From Microbacterium sp. LWH13-1.2 (GTDB lineage Bacteria; Actinomycetota; Actinomycetes; Actinomycetales; Microbacteriaceae): DNA of 64,000 nt. The position numbers and the translations under genes were made by a program. The stretch's first letter is position 1. Every line of letters starts with the position of its first letter. The stretch is taken from positions 248,001-312,000 of the forward strand of contig NZ_CP151635.1 in NCBI RefSeq assembly GCF_038397735.1. Reading direction: 5' to 3'. The notes beneath the pieces were generated by a model. The model was not told where the DNA came from, did no database searches, and saw only the letters and a list, made by a program, of their open reading frames with translations. Positions 53,234 to 61,290 of the stretch are shown piece by piece.

Positions 53234-54147
53234 TGAGAGCGCTGCCGGTGCCAGTCCGGTTCTACCCCGACGAAACCGTCTCGAGCTTCTTCAGTCGGCT
53301 GTGCGCGGCCAATCAGATCTCCGAGTATGAAGCGTGGCGTGCACTGAGACAGGAGGACCCTGAACTCGGCATCGCAGTGACACCGCCGATAGCGCGGGTC
53401 GCGATCGAAGAGCTCGGCGGACTGCGTCGTGATGCGATGCCCAGAATCAGACGCAGCTACTCGACGTGCAAGCATGACCCCACGGTGTGGGTGCGCGCCT
53501 GTGCCTTCTGCAACGGCCAGGGGTTCGGACCGACGACCCTCTGCAGGCGATGCTCGCGAGGCGATCTCGTATTCGTGGAAAGATTCAGCGGGCCGATCTG
53601 TGTCAGGCATGCCCGATGGCACAGCAACGGACTCGACGTCGACGTCCGCGACCACGTCCCGTCACTAATCGCGCAGAAGCGACTCAACGGAAGCCTGCAT
53701 CAACAGTCGATTGGATATCGCACGCCCATTGCAACCATCGCGCGAGACCTCATCCACGAGTGGTGGCATCCCGCGCGCCTCTCGACAGAACGGATCGGTC
53801 TCGAGGAAGAAATCACCGGCCTCCCGCGCCTGGTCGAAACGATGGCGGCTCTGACGTCTCCGGCGCTTCAGACGCTCCTGACCTACGAGCACGCGTCTTA
53901 CAAGGCGATTGCTGCAGTGCTGATGAGACTTGGTGCGGTCGCGCGTGCTGGTGAGAATGTCACGGGTTTCGCGGAAACGATTGGCGTCGACGAACCTAAC
54001 TCCGCTCTCCACATCGGAGGTGAGAAGTGGTCACTCACGTCGTCGCGATCTGGGCCGGCGCTCGAGGCGCCGGAGCGACTTTGGCGCCGCATCCTGACCG
54101 TGCGAGCAGCGCTATTGAAGCACCGGAACGTGCGTAGGACATTGTGA
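53233..54147 (+). CDS. tniQ: TniQ/TnsD-family target-selection protein
   Basis: A 304-residue TniQ protein: N-terminal FYPDETVSSFFSRLCAANQIS, zinc-binding pairs Cys90-x2-Cys93 and Cys104-x2-Cys107 (ACAFCNG, LCRRCSRG), and PICVRHARWH at 122-130 as the next metal site. TniQ/TnsD proteins recognise the target site. This one is shorter than Tn7 TnsD (about 500) but longer than many TniQ of CRISPR-associated elements. No second tniQ is visible, so this one may serve a single attachment site. Confidence 0.9.
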   Translation: MRALPVPVRFYPDETVSSFFSRLCAANQISEYEAWRALRQEDPELGIAVTPPIARVAIEELGGLRRDAMPRIRRSYSTCKHDPTVWVRACAFCNGQGFGPTTLCRRCSRGDLVFVERFSGPICVRHARWHSNGLDVDVRDHVPSLIAQKRLNGSLHQQSIGYRTPIATIARDLIHEWWHPARLSTERIGLEEEITGLPRLVETMAALTSPALQTLLTYEHASYKAIAAVLMRLGAVARAGENVTGFAETIGVDEPNSALHIGGEKWSLTSSRSGPALEAPERLWRRILTVRAALLKHRNVRRTL

Positions 54148-54237
54148 TCGGCGCGGAGCGAGCTCGTGACCGGTTGAACCAACCGTTTCGCGGCGTACGA
54201 TCGCAGTATCGGTTCGCGTCTCAGACAGGAGGACCGG

Positions 54238-54873
54238 ATGTCGAATCTCGAGCGGCCGCTGACTCTGGATGCTGCTGTCGCAGAGCTGCTCGAATCGATC
54301 GACGCGAGCGAGTGCGACCCGGAGATCATGGAAACGCTTCAACGCGAGGCCGCCCGCCTTTCTCGGCGCATGCGTCCGCCGAGCCCCGGCATGTCGATGG
54401 AACAGCGTGCGTATCTCGTCGATTCCGGCGCTTTCACGGCGGAGCAGTTCGCTCAGACCGAGCAACGGGTGGCTCGCGGCGAGCTGCGCGAGGATGAGAA
54501 CCGCACACGTCTCGGAACCGTCGCGCGTTCGTATGGTGAGCGAGCGGCCGCGGCGCGGCTAGGGCTGGAAGTCGACGATCTCCGAATGCGCCAACGAGCG
54601 GGCGCACTGTATTCGTTCGACGTATCTGGTGTGTCGGCTTACCCGAAATGGCAATTCACAGACCCAACCAATGACGGGCTTCTGCCGCACCTCGCGCTCG
54701 TCGTGACGTGGCTCCTCGAAGACTGGCACCCCGCGAGTGTCGAGGGATTCATGACCACGCCGAAGGACAGTCTGATCTATCGCAGTGAGCTGCAGTCGCC
54801 CATTCAGTGGCTAATACGGGGTGCCGACCCGCGTCCCATTGAGCAAATCCTCGAAGGTGCGCGGTGGCGATGA
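54238..54873 (+). CDS. Protein with Xre/MbcA/ParS-like C-terminal module
   Basis: A 211-residue protein. Residues 1-100 are helical, with acidic patches (LLESIDASECDPEIME). Residues 100-135 may form a helix-turn-helix (YGERAAAARLGLEVDDLRMRQ). The last 62 residues (DWHPASVEGFMTTPKD; QSPIQWLIRGADP; ILEGARWR) resemble the DUF2384 antitoxin fold found in Xre/MbcA/ParS antitoxins. A 62-residue relative of this C-terminus is repeated at 55720-55908, 41 of 62 residues identical. The next gene is PIN-like, so an antitoxin role is possible. The ATG has an AGGAGGA site. Confidence 0.6.
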   Translation: MSNLERPLTLDAAVAELLESIDASECDPEIMETLQREAARLSRRMRPPSPGMSMEQRAYLVDSGAFTAEQFAQTEQRVARGELREDENRTRLGTVARSYGERAAAARLGLEVDDLRMRQRAGALYSFDVSGVSAYPKWQFTDPTNDGLLPHLALVVTWLLEDWHPASVEGFMTTPKDSLIYRSELQSPIQWLIRGADPRPIEQILEGARWR

Positions 54874-55044
54874 CGACAGCCTGAGTGCTCCCGACGCCGT
54901 CTTCTATCCTCGGTGTTCTGCCGATCGGCTTGATAGCGGCTAGATGACCAGATCGGGCACGGCGGACGACTTCTTGTTGGACGCTAGCGCTCGTCGGCGA
55001 CTCCTGGCCGGGCTGGATCTGAAGCCGCAAAGCGCGACCCGGTC
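54874..55044 (+). other. 171-base spacer with a possible 36-codon ORF
   Basis: Between the antitoxin-like gene and the PIN-like pseudogene. An ATG at 54944 opens a 36-residue reading frame (MTRSGTADDFLLDASARRRL at its start) that ends at TAA 55052-55054, inside the first codons of the PIN-like gene. It may be an N-terminal remnant or a coupled leader. No ribosome site is convincing, so it is not called as a gene. Confidence 0.3.
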
Positions 55045-55742
55045 ATGCGGGTAAATGGCCTCGTTTTCATCCGCATTCACGCGATCCAGTGGCGAGACGA
55101 CGGGCTAGTCGCTGTCAAGTTCTCGGACGGTCGTGTCGTCGCCGGGGCGGATTCAACCGATCTCACAGGCCTGCCCGAGCTGTTCTCGGTGGTTGAGTAT
55201 CGACCCCGGCATCGTCGTCTGATCTTCAAGTTTCGTGAGGGTTACGGCTTTGAGTGCGAGCTAGGAACTGCGAGGGACCATTCGCCAACTCGTGGTCGCC
55301 CAGTCGTGTACCTGGACCAGAATCAGTGGAGCACCCTCAGCAAGTCGCTCTTCGCTCCTCAGCGTGTTTCAGACTCCGAGCGTCTCGCTGCAGTGCGACT
55401 GCTCAGGATGGCCGAAGCGGGCGAGGTCATCCTGCCGCTCTCGTCGGCTCATCTGCCGGAAACCGGCGCCTGGTCGAATGATGGCGGGCGTGCGGAGCTT
55501 GCACGGACAATACTCGGGGCAGTCGTGGATGGCAGATGCGGGATGCACCGGAAGTGCGGGCGGACGAGTTCCGACACTGCCTCGCGGAGCTCGCGGGAAT
55601 CGACGTCGCGCCACCGGCTCCCGTGATCACGCTCGAGCCGTACGCCGCGCTCGACTCGAGTGTCCGAGGGGGTGACGACAGCGCATCACTTCCTGAGGAT
55701 CTTCTCGAGGCGTGGAAAGCCACATCTCGCTCATGTCGTTGA
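55045..55742 (+). pseudogene. PIN-like nuclease gene, frameshifted
   Basis: The reading frame from ATG 55045 starts with a DUF2442-like region (VAVKFSDGRVVAGAD) and then gives a PIN-like core with YLDQNQWSTLSKSLF near residue 92 (catalytic Asp) and LPLSSAHLPETGAW near 133. After about 55520 this frame loses protein-like character and stops at 55626. The neighbouring frame carries on sensibly with SRGWQMRDAPEVRADEF to the stop at 55740-55742. A one-base shift near 55518-55525 joins them. Unless it is a sequencing error, the gene is inactive. It sits between two copies of the antitoxin-like module. Confidence 0.6.
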
Positions 55743-55908
55743 GTCCCTGATCGACGACTGGAGTCCCGCGAGCGTCGAGGGCTTCATGACCGTGCCGAAG
55801 GACGATGTGATTCATCGAGGCAAGCGGCAGTCACCCATCGAATGGTTGCTTCGCGGAGCCAGCCCTGGCCGCATCGTCAGGATCCTCGAAGGTGAGCGGT
55901 GGCGTTGA
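55720..55908 (+). pseudogene. Second copy of the antitoxin-like C-terminal module (fragment)
   Basis: These 62 codons plus stop encode PHLAHVVESLIDDWSPASVE onward to ILEGERWR and match residues 150-211 of the protein at 54238 with 41 of 62 residues identical and no gaps. No full N-terminal part precedes it; the frame upstream is open only to 55660 and overlaps the end of the PIN-like gene in another frame. It looks like the remnant of a duplicated gene, or the tail of a formerly fused product of the PIN-like gene. DNA identity is clearly lower than protein identity, so the duplication is old. Confidence 0.65.
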
Positions 55909-55950
55909 TCAGCACGGGCGCTGCTTCACATCACTCTCTGCGAGTCGATA

Positions 55951-56823
55951 TCAGACCACACGCCTTGTGAATCCAGTGATTGGGTCGAGCGGCCAATCTA
56001 CGGCGAACACGCGATTGAAGCTGATCACCATCGCGGATTCCGGTTGTTCATCCGCGGCGGCCATCAGGACGATCTCCCCAGGGTTTGGTTTGTGTGCGGA
56101 GCGCGCGACTTTGATGGACCTTGCCACGTCGCCGAGCTCAGCTCTCTGGTCACGGGGCATGTCTCGGGCGGCGAGGAGCTCAGCTCGCAACGCATCAGCG
56201 CGGGGTGTCTGCGGAATCGCGCGCAGCGCAACGCAGCTGGCCAGATATGCAGTCTTGACCGCTGAGATGTGCGAACGGGTTGTGTCGACAACCTCGTAGC
56301 TCATCTCGAACCCCTGTTCTCCTAAGATCTGAGAGACCGCCGGGTCGTGTTTCCCGTGTTGGAAGAGAACAAAACCACCGGATGCGTTCTCGCGTAGTAG
56401 GTACTCGCCGACGCTGCGGCGGCCGGGAACGGACTTGCCTGACAGTCGTACTTTCCCGATCGTGTTCTCATACCAATTGCGTAGGTGCGGCTCGTACTTG
56501 CTGCCGAACTCGTTGTTGCATGTTTCGCAGCTCATCGTGACCACGCTGCCGCCAACCGAGTGGGGAGGCACATGCTCCCGGCTTCGCGGCTCCGGCGCGA
56601 GGCAGATCGGGCAAACACCGAAGTCGACAAATTCGAACGCGACAGGGAGTGCCTGAAACTTCCGCTCTGTCCCCACTGGCCGAGGCATACGCACCTCGAG
56701 CGTCGACCCATCCTCTAGCCGAAGAACGGCTTCGCTGACCTCAGGGACACCCCGACCATTCGCGCGTCCGGTGACGCTTTCGATTACCCCGCGTACATGA
56801 CGCCGGCCGAGCGATTCGTTCAC
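55951..56823 (-). CDS. HNH-family endonuclease
   Basis: A 290-residue protein. The nuclease core lies near residues 70-120: CPICLAPEPRSREHVPPHSVGG gives the first zinc knuckle and the catalytic His (read as CPIC and REHVPPHS), and CETCNNEFGSKYE gives the second zinc pair, Asn and terminal acidic residue. The N-terminal 60 residues are beta-like; the C-terminal half is helical and has no known domain. It is transcribed against the rest of the cargo. The GTG start lacks a strong ribosome site. A nuclease in an anti-phage island, most likely defensive. Confidence 0.8.
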   Translation of the reverse strand: MNESLGRRHVRGVIESVTGRANGRGVPEVSEAVLRLEDGSTLEVRMPRPVGTERKFQALPVAFEFVDFGVCPICLAPEPRSREHVPPHSVGGSVVTMSCETCNNEFGSKYEPHLRNWYENTIGKVRLSGKSVPGRRSVGEYLLRENASGGFVLFQHGKHDPAVSQILGEQGFEMSYEVVDTTRSHISAVKTAYLASCVALRAIPQTPRADALRAELLAARDMPRDQRAELGDVARSIKVARSAHKPNPGEIVLMAAADEQPESAMVISFNRVFAVDWPLDPITGFTRRVV

Positions 56824-57158
56824 GGGTCAGACTGTACTCGCAGCCTCGGACAGTTCTGAAACGTCCGAGGTGATGCCGCGCGCGATGACGAGGGCGTGCG
56901 AAGGCGCCGCCGAGGAAACCCGACAGATCTTGCGAGGAAGATCGACCCCAGATCCGCATCTCTCTGGTCCCATAGTGGTTGAGCACAAAAGTGCAGGTCG
57001 CTGCTGTCGCCGCTCACATACGCCGAGGCCCGATGATCCGAATCGCAACGACGCACTCGTCCGCCCATGAGCTGATCGGCATCGGGGCGCTCAGATCGCC
57101 GAAGCGGACAGTAACTGCGAGGTGGCCGGCGTGTCGGAGGCGTGTGGTTCGATGAGGC
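56824..57158. other. 335-base divergent intergenic region
   Basis: It separates the HNH gene (minus) from the 812-residue protein gene (plus). Short open frames exist on both strands, but they have arginine- and proline-rich, shadow-like compositions and no ribosome sites, so none is called. It should contain the promoters of both genes. The sequence ACGTCCGAGG after the HNH start pairs with CCTCGGACAG ahead of it (56844-56870), a possible operator. Confidence 0.5.
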
Positions 57159-59597
57159 ATGGCATCGAAGTCGAAGCGTTCGAAGGCGCGTGCGAAGAGG
57201 CGGCGGCATTTGCCTCACGGGGACGCTGCAGCGCCGTCGGATCCTTATGTGGATTTTGTGATGCAGTCCTCGGATACGGTGCAGTCGCTGTTTGCTGAGC
57301 TCAGTGCTGAGGGCGATTTCGCGGCGAACGTGAGTACCAGGTTCGCTGACCGTGTAAGTGAGCTTGCGGCAATGGGTTCGCGTTTCACGCCGGCGAGGAT
57401 CGCAGAAACCGCCAGGCTGGCGTACTTCCCCTTATCTCAGGCAGGGCAGGTTGTCGCGAGCCCGGACGGCGGCGCGTGGCAGGTCGAGTTGCTCGTGCTG
57501 TTGGCGATCGCGGGTCGCAGTACGGATGAAGTGGATGTTCCACCTGCTGAGCCGAATGAGATGAGCGGGGTGGTGCAGGACGCCTGGCCGATTCTGGAAG
57601 AGATCACGAACCTGGGCTGGTTCCGGACGCTGGTCGCCGCTGGCCCGGACGCACCACTGGGGTGGCTATCGCTCAGTGTGCAGGGGTCAGAGGTCGCGAT
57701 GCGCAACTCCTCGTACGCAGACGTGTCGCAGGCGACGGCGGTCGAGCTGCTTGATAGCAATCGGGGGGTTCGCGTTGCGCTGGAGAAGGGTCTGGGGTTC
57801 AGTGCCGCTGAGGCGCTGAGTGTCCTGAATGCCTGTCATTCGATTCAAGCCCGCAAGCTAAACAAGCGGGGGCAGCAATTCGCTAGATCCCTGTCAGAGC
57901 CTGCGGGCGCGCCCGGCGACGATGTCGCATCGATGACCAAGCAGGCTGTGACTGTGCTGATGTCGATGTTTGAACCGTCTGCAGATGACTGCACGGTCGG
58001 CATCGATGAGCTTTTCGCGGAGACTTGCCTCCCAATGGAGCGTGTCGAACGGGTGGTCGCCTTCTTCACTCTTGATGCGTCCGGGATGACGGCGTTGGAG
58101 GCCGCAGAGAAGTTCGTTCAGGGGGACAATCCGTGGCGGCGTCGCCCGTTGCTATCAGGCGATGCGGGTCGGGTGATGCTGCTACACGACGGACACACAG
58201 CACCGGCGTTGAGGGAGAGGCTTGAGGACTACCTGAAAACGCAGAAGGCCGAATGGGACGCGTATGCGAAGCACCGCGGAGAGGTCCTGGAGGAGCGGGT
58301 GCTTCGCGCGGTGAAGATGATTCTTCCGACGGCGACCTACCGGAACGGGTTCGAGTTCTTCGTCCCTGCAACGGAGGCAGAGAAGGCGACTCGTTCGGTT
58401 GATGCGTATACCAAGCGGGTGGAGTGCGATCATCTGGTTCTTATCGATGACGTGGCCTTCGTCATCGAGGACAAGGCGGTTGCATTCAGTGCCCTGTCAC
58501 GGGGAGGGAAGAGATCGCGCCAGCTTGGTGATTTGCGGCGCATCATCACGAGCGCAGCGAATCAGGCGGGGCGGGTGCGTTCAGGGATCGTCGATGACGG
58601 CGGGCTACGCATCGAGGGAGAGGGATGGGTGGATCTCACTCATATTCGCGAGATTCACACGATTGCTGTCAGCCTTGACGACATCCCGGCCGTGTTCACG
58701 GCGACCGCGGATCTCCTTGAGGCCGGGCTCATCGATCTGGAGAACGTCCCCTGGACGGTCTCGCTGCACGATCTCGAGCTGATCGCGGAGCTGGTGGACC
58801 GGCCTGCAGAGTTCCTCCTTTATTTGCGGCGCAGGCGCGACCCGATGACGACGATGATGTTCATGGCGCCTGACGAACTCGACCTGTTTCTCTACTTCTA
58901 CGAAGCAGGATTGTGGGTGGCGCCCGACCCGGCCTTGGTCAAGGATGCGTTTCCATTCATGCCGGACCCCACCACGGGTGAGCTGCGTCGCTTCCGGCAG
59001 CAGGTACCGGCGTTCATCACGAGCCGGACGGATGCGCTCGATCAGTGGCATCTCACCCGCGATGCCAGCCCGCGTGCACCGAAGCCGTCGATGCCGACGA
59101 CGAGCATCGTTGACCTTATCGACGAGCTGCACGACCGACAGAGCTTCGGCTGGCTAAGTGTCGGGGCGACACTGCTTTCCGGAAACGAGGCGGCGCAAGA
59201 GAAGTTCGCGCGGCATGCAAAGGACCTGCTCAATAACCCTGACCCGGAAGGTCGCGGACGTAGCCTGACCGTACCGGTCACCGGAAGTGTCAACGTCGAG
59301 GAAGGCTGGGTGCTGGTATGGGCGGTCAAGCCCGCCGGAATCTCCTTGGCGGCTTGGGAGACGCACATCCGGAACTACATGAAGGCCAAGGGCCACCAAC
59401 TGAACATCCCGCGGGTGGCCGCATTCGCCTATGACGAGGTGAGCCGCGAGTTGATCGCTCTTTACTACGAAGGGGAGACCGAGACGCTGAATCCGTCGGC
59501 GGCAGCGTCGCTTCAGCGGCTGCGCCCCGCGTCCGCTCTGCAATCGCTACTTCCGCCGGCTGCGAAGAATCGAAACCGGTCGCCCCGCCCACGCTGA
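57159..59597 (+). CDS. Large cargo protein with PD-(D/E)XK-like nuclease core
   Basis: An 812-residue protein of unknown family. It begins with a lysine/arginine-rich tail (MASKSKRSKARAKRRRHL) that resembles nucleic-acid-binding or SecA-like ends. The first 360 residues are helical. Residues about 370-445 hold a restriction-endonuclease-like pattern: Glu in HRGEVLEERVLRAV, Asp near 423 in VECDHLVLIDD, and Glu436-x-Lys438 in FVIEDKAVAF. The last 350 residues are mixed alpha/beta with a terminal basic tail. The neighbours (HNH nuclease, two RTs) suggest defence. The ATG has GATGAGGC ahead. The nuclease assignment is my inference from the D-(E)xK pattern. Confidence 0.6.
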   Translation: MASKSKRSKARAKRRRHLPHGDAAAPSDPYVDFVMQSSDTVQSLFAELSAEGDFAANVSTRFADRVSELAAMGSRFTPARIAETARLAYFPLSQAGQVVASPDGGAWQVELLVLLAIAGRSTDEVDVPPAEPNEMSGVVQDAWPILEEITNLGWFRTLVAAGPDAPLGWLSLSVQGSEVAMRNSSYADVSQATAVELLDSNRGVRVALEKGLGFSAAEALSVLNACHSIQARKLNKRGQQFARSLSEPAGAPGDDVASMTKQAVTVLMSMFEPSADDCTVGIDELFAETCLPMERVERVVAFFTLDASGMTALEAAEKFVQGDNPWRRRPLLSGDAGRVMLLHDGHTAPALRERLEDYLKTQKAEWDAYAKHRGEVLEERVLRAVKMILPTATYRNGFEFFVPATEAEKATRSVDAYTKRVECDHLVLIDDVAFVIEDKAVAFSALSRGGKRSRQLGDLRRIITSAANQAGRVRSGIVDDGGLRIEGEGWVDLTHIREIHTIAVSLDDIPAVFTATADLLEAGLIDLENVPWTVSLHDLELIAELVDRPAEFLLYLRRRRDPMTTMMFMAPDELDLFLYFYEAGLWVAPDPALVKDAFPFMPDPTTGELRRFRQQVPAFITSRTDALDQWHLTRDASPRAPKPSMPTTSIVDLIDELHDRQSFGWLSVGATLLSGNEAAQEKFARHAKDLLNNPDPEGRGRSLTVPVTGSVNVEEGWVLVWAVKPAGISLAAWETHIRNYMKAKGHQLNIPRVAAFAYDEVSRELIALYYEGETETLNPSAAASLQRLRPASALQSLLPPAAKNRNRSPRPR

Positions 59598-59946
59598 GTC
59601 GCGCGGCCAGGTCTGCTAACTGGTGCACAGCGCTTCGGGACATCCGATCGACGGTGCGGCGTGAAGGCCTTGTTGAGCGCGCAAGGTGACGCAGCCCGAT
59701 CGAACGACGCAACACTGCGGAGACGACCTCGACGGAGGAGATCTCATGGTGTCCCGTATCGCTGTGCTTGGCGACTGTCCAGTTCCCGCAGGCGCCCGGT
59801 AGGAACGAACCTGGGATCGAGTCAGTCGATGGTTTCATCGTTAAGGTGGTGCTCAGCCGTGCGGCGGTCTCGGCCCCGTCCGCTGTCGGCGCTGGTCGCG
59901 GACGCGCCAGCAAAGGGTCGATAGGCTCACGGGAGGAGGGTTGGGA
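59598..59946. other. 349-base non-coding region before the reverse transcriptases
   Basis: No credible gene is seen: the longest plus-strand frame (59661-59924) encodes an Arg/Ser-rich shadow-like peptide. A strong GGGAGGAGG ribosome site at 59932-59940 ends the region. It should hold the promoter of the RT operon. I looked for an AC- or GT-repeat that could be a template and found none here, unlike the region after the second RT. Confidence 0.5.
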
Positions 59947-61290
59947 TTGGATCAGAGCTTCTCGCCGAAGAATTTGCGCAGGATCTGGGACTTGGAAGCG
60001 CGGCGTGGGCGCGACCGCCTAAGTCTCTACCCTGACGTTCGCCGCGCCTACGATCTGGCGCGTGACTCGCGCCATCGTGCTCGGGCAGCGCGAAAGGGAA
60101 CGGTGCCGTACATCGGGCCACCTGAGCTGGCTCCGGAATCCGTTGCCCGTGCAGACCGTCAGGCCGCCGAGGACTTGCTGGAAGCATCACTGGCTGCAAC
60201 TAGCGAGATACTTACTGGAAGCGTCGAGTCCGGCGCGTTCGCGTGGGGTTTGGACCGCGGCCATTTGATTGGTGGGAAGCGTCAGACCTACTCGATCGCG
60301 GAGACCCCCGAGGCATTCTTCGCGGATAAGCACCTTCAACGCGTCGTCGGATCAACGCTTCTGAGCCGCCCGCGAGGACGTCAATCGATCGTCGCGGGAC
60401 TGATTCGAACGATCGATAACAACGTACCGAAGATCGTCGTTAGGGCTGATGTCAAGGACTTCTACGACAGCATCGATCATCGACGGCTCCGTTCTCACCT
60501 CGACACAACAGCGCTAAGTCCATCGTGCCGGCGGCTGATCGACAGGTTGCTATCCGAGATGGAGACCCTCACCGGGAACGCAAGAGGCCTCCCCGCAGGG
60601 GTGGGTCTGAGCGCGAAGCTAGCCGAGCTGTACATAGCGCAAGCTGATCGCGCTCTGCGGGACACTCGCGGCACACTTTATTTCGCGCGCTACGTTGACG
60701 ACATCGTCTTGGTGCGCGCGGAGGAAAGTGAGGGCGCGGTGGCACCGGGCGCTGTGATTGCGGAGATCGAAACTGAGCTTCAGCGACTCGGTCTTGCTCT
60801 GAACCCGGCGAAGACCTTGCATCGGGAACTTGTCGACAACTCGCTCGGGAAAATCGAGTTCCTGGGTTATGAGATCGAGTATCGAGGCAGGGGTGGCCCG
60901 GTGGTGAGGCTCACCGATGATCGCTACAAGACCATCCGGACTCGCGTCGACAGGACCTTCTCCGCGTGGGATCGCGCCAATCCTGCCAACCACGGACGGC
61001 GAAGCCTCCTCATCGACAGGCTTCGCTTTCTGACGGCGAATACTCGCCTTTCTCACAACAAGCGGAACGCGCTAGTTGGGATCTACTTCTCGAATCCGCA
61101 CCTAACCGATCTGAAGTCTCTCGCCGGGTTGGACCGCTATCTTCAGCACCGAGCCTCGCAGTCTCCGTTGCCTCCCGGCCTCGATCGGAAGATCGCGGCC
61201 CTGTCTTTCACTGATGGATTCAGTCGGCGAACGATTCACCGATGGTCCATGCAGCGCATGACTCGACTGAAGGGGGCATGGCGTGCCTAA
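59947..61290 (+). CDS. Defence-type reverse transcriptase, first of pair (DRT3a/UG3-like)
   Basis: A 447-residue reverse transcriptase. Motif A is VRADVKDFYDSI (catalytic Asp168), motif B is GLPAGVGLSAKLAELY, motif C is FARYVDDIVLV with YVDD at 249-252, and motif E-like GKIEFLGYEIE follows. The N-terminal 160 residues (FSPKNLRRIWDLEARRGRD) are conserved in unknown-group RTs and are not maturase-like; there is no group II intron X domain and no retron msr/msd region. TTG 59947 is chosen for its spacing to GGGAGGAGG; an in-frame TTG at 59941 is too close. It overlaps the second RT by eight bases. UG3 assignment rests on context and architecture, not on alignment. Confidence 0.8.
   Translation: MDQSFSPKNLRRIWDLEARRGRDRLSLYPDVRRAYDLARDSRHRARAARKGTVPYIGPPELAPESVARADRQAAEDLLEASLAATSEILTGSVESGAFAWGLDRGHLIGGKRQTYSIAETPEAFFADKHLQRVVGSTLLSRPRGRQSIVAGLIRTIDNNVPKIVVRADVKDFYDSIDHRRLRSHLDTTALSPSCRRLIDRLLSEMETLTGNARGLPAGVGLSAKLAELYIAQADRALRDTRGTLYFARYVDDIVLVRAEESEGAVAPGAVIAEIETELQRLGLALNPAKTLHRELVDNSLGKIEFLGYEIEYRGRGGPVVRLTDDRYKTIRTRVDRTFSAWDRANPANHGRRSLLIDRLRFLTANTRLSHNKRNALVGIYFSNPHLTDLKSLAGLDRYLQHRASQSPLPPGLDRKIAALSFTDGFSRRTIHRWSMQRMTRLKGAWRA

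Larger units (their letters stand above)
49257..54147 (+). mobile_element. Tn7-like transposon, left-end repeats and transposition genes
   Basis: The unit holds putative left-end repeats and the genes tnsA, tnsB, tnsC and tniQ, in the same orientation and coupled by overlaps or a six-base gap. This heteromeric system cuts both strands and pastes. The genes at 54238-63987 are probably cargo, but the right end was not identified, so the coordinates cover only the supported core. No CRISPR-Cas genes are present, so it is not an RNA-guided (CAST) type; the TniQ protein should choose the target. Confidence 0.85.

Noticed and set aside
49518..54147. CRISPR-associated (CAST) transposon
   Set aside because: TniQ and TnsC are present, but no cas12k, cascade genes, tracrRNA or repeat array is visible anywhere in the window.
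56870..57070. A 66-codon open frame between the HNH gene and the 812-codon gene
   Set aside because: No ribosome site, low-complexity Arg/Pro composition, located in a likely promoter region.
59661..59924. An 87-codon open frame before the RT genes
   Set aside because: Arg/Ser/Pro-rich with no ribosome site; probably chance in this composition.
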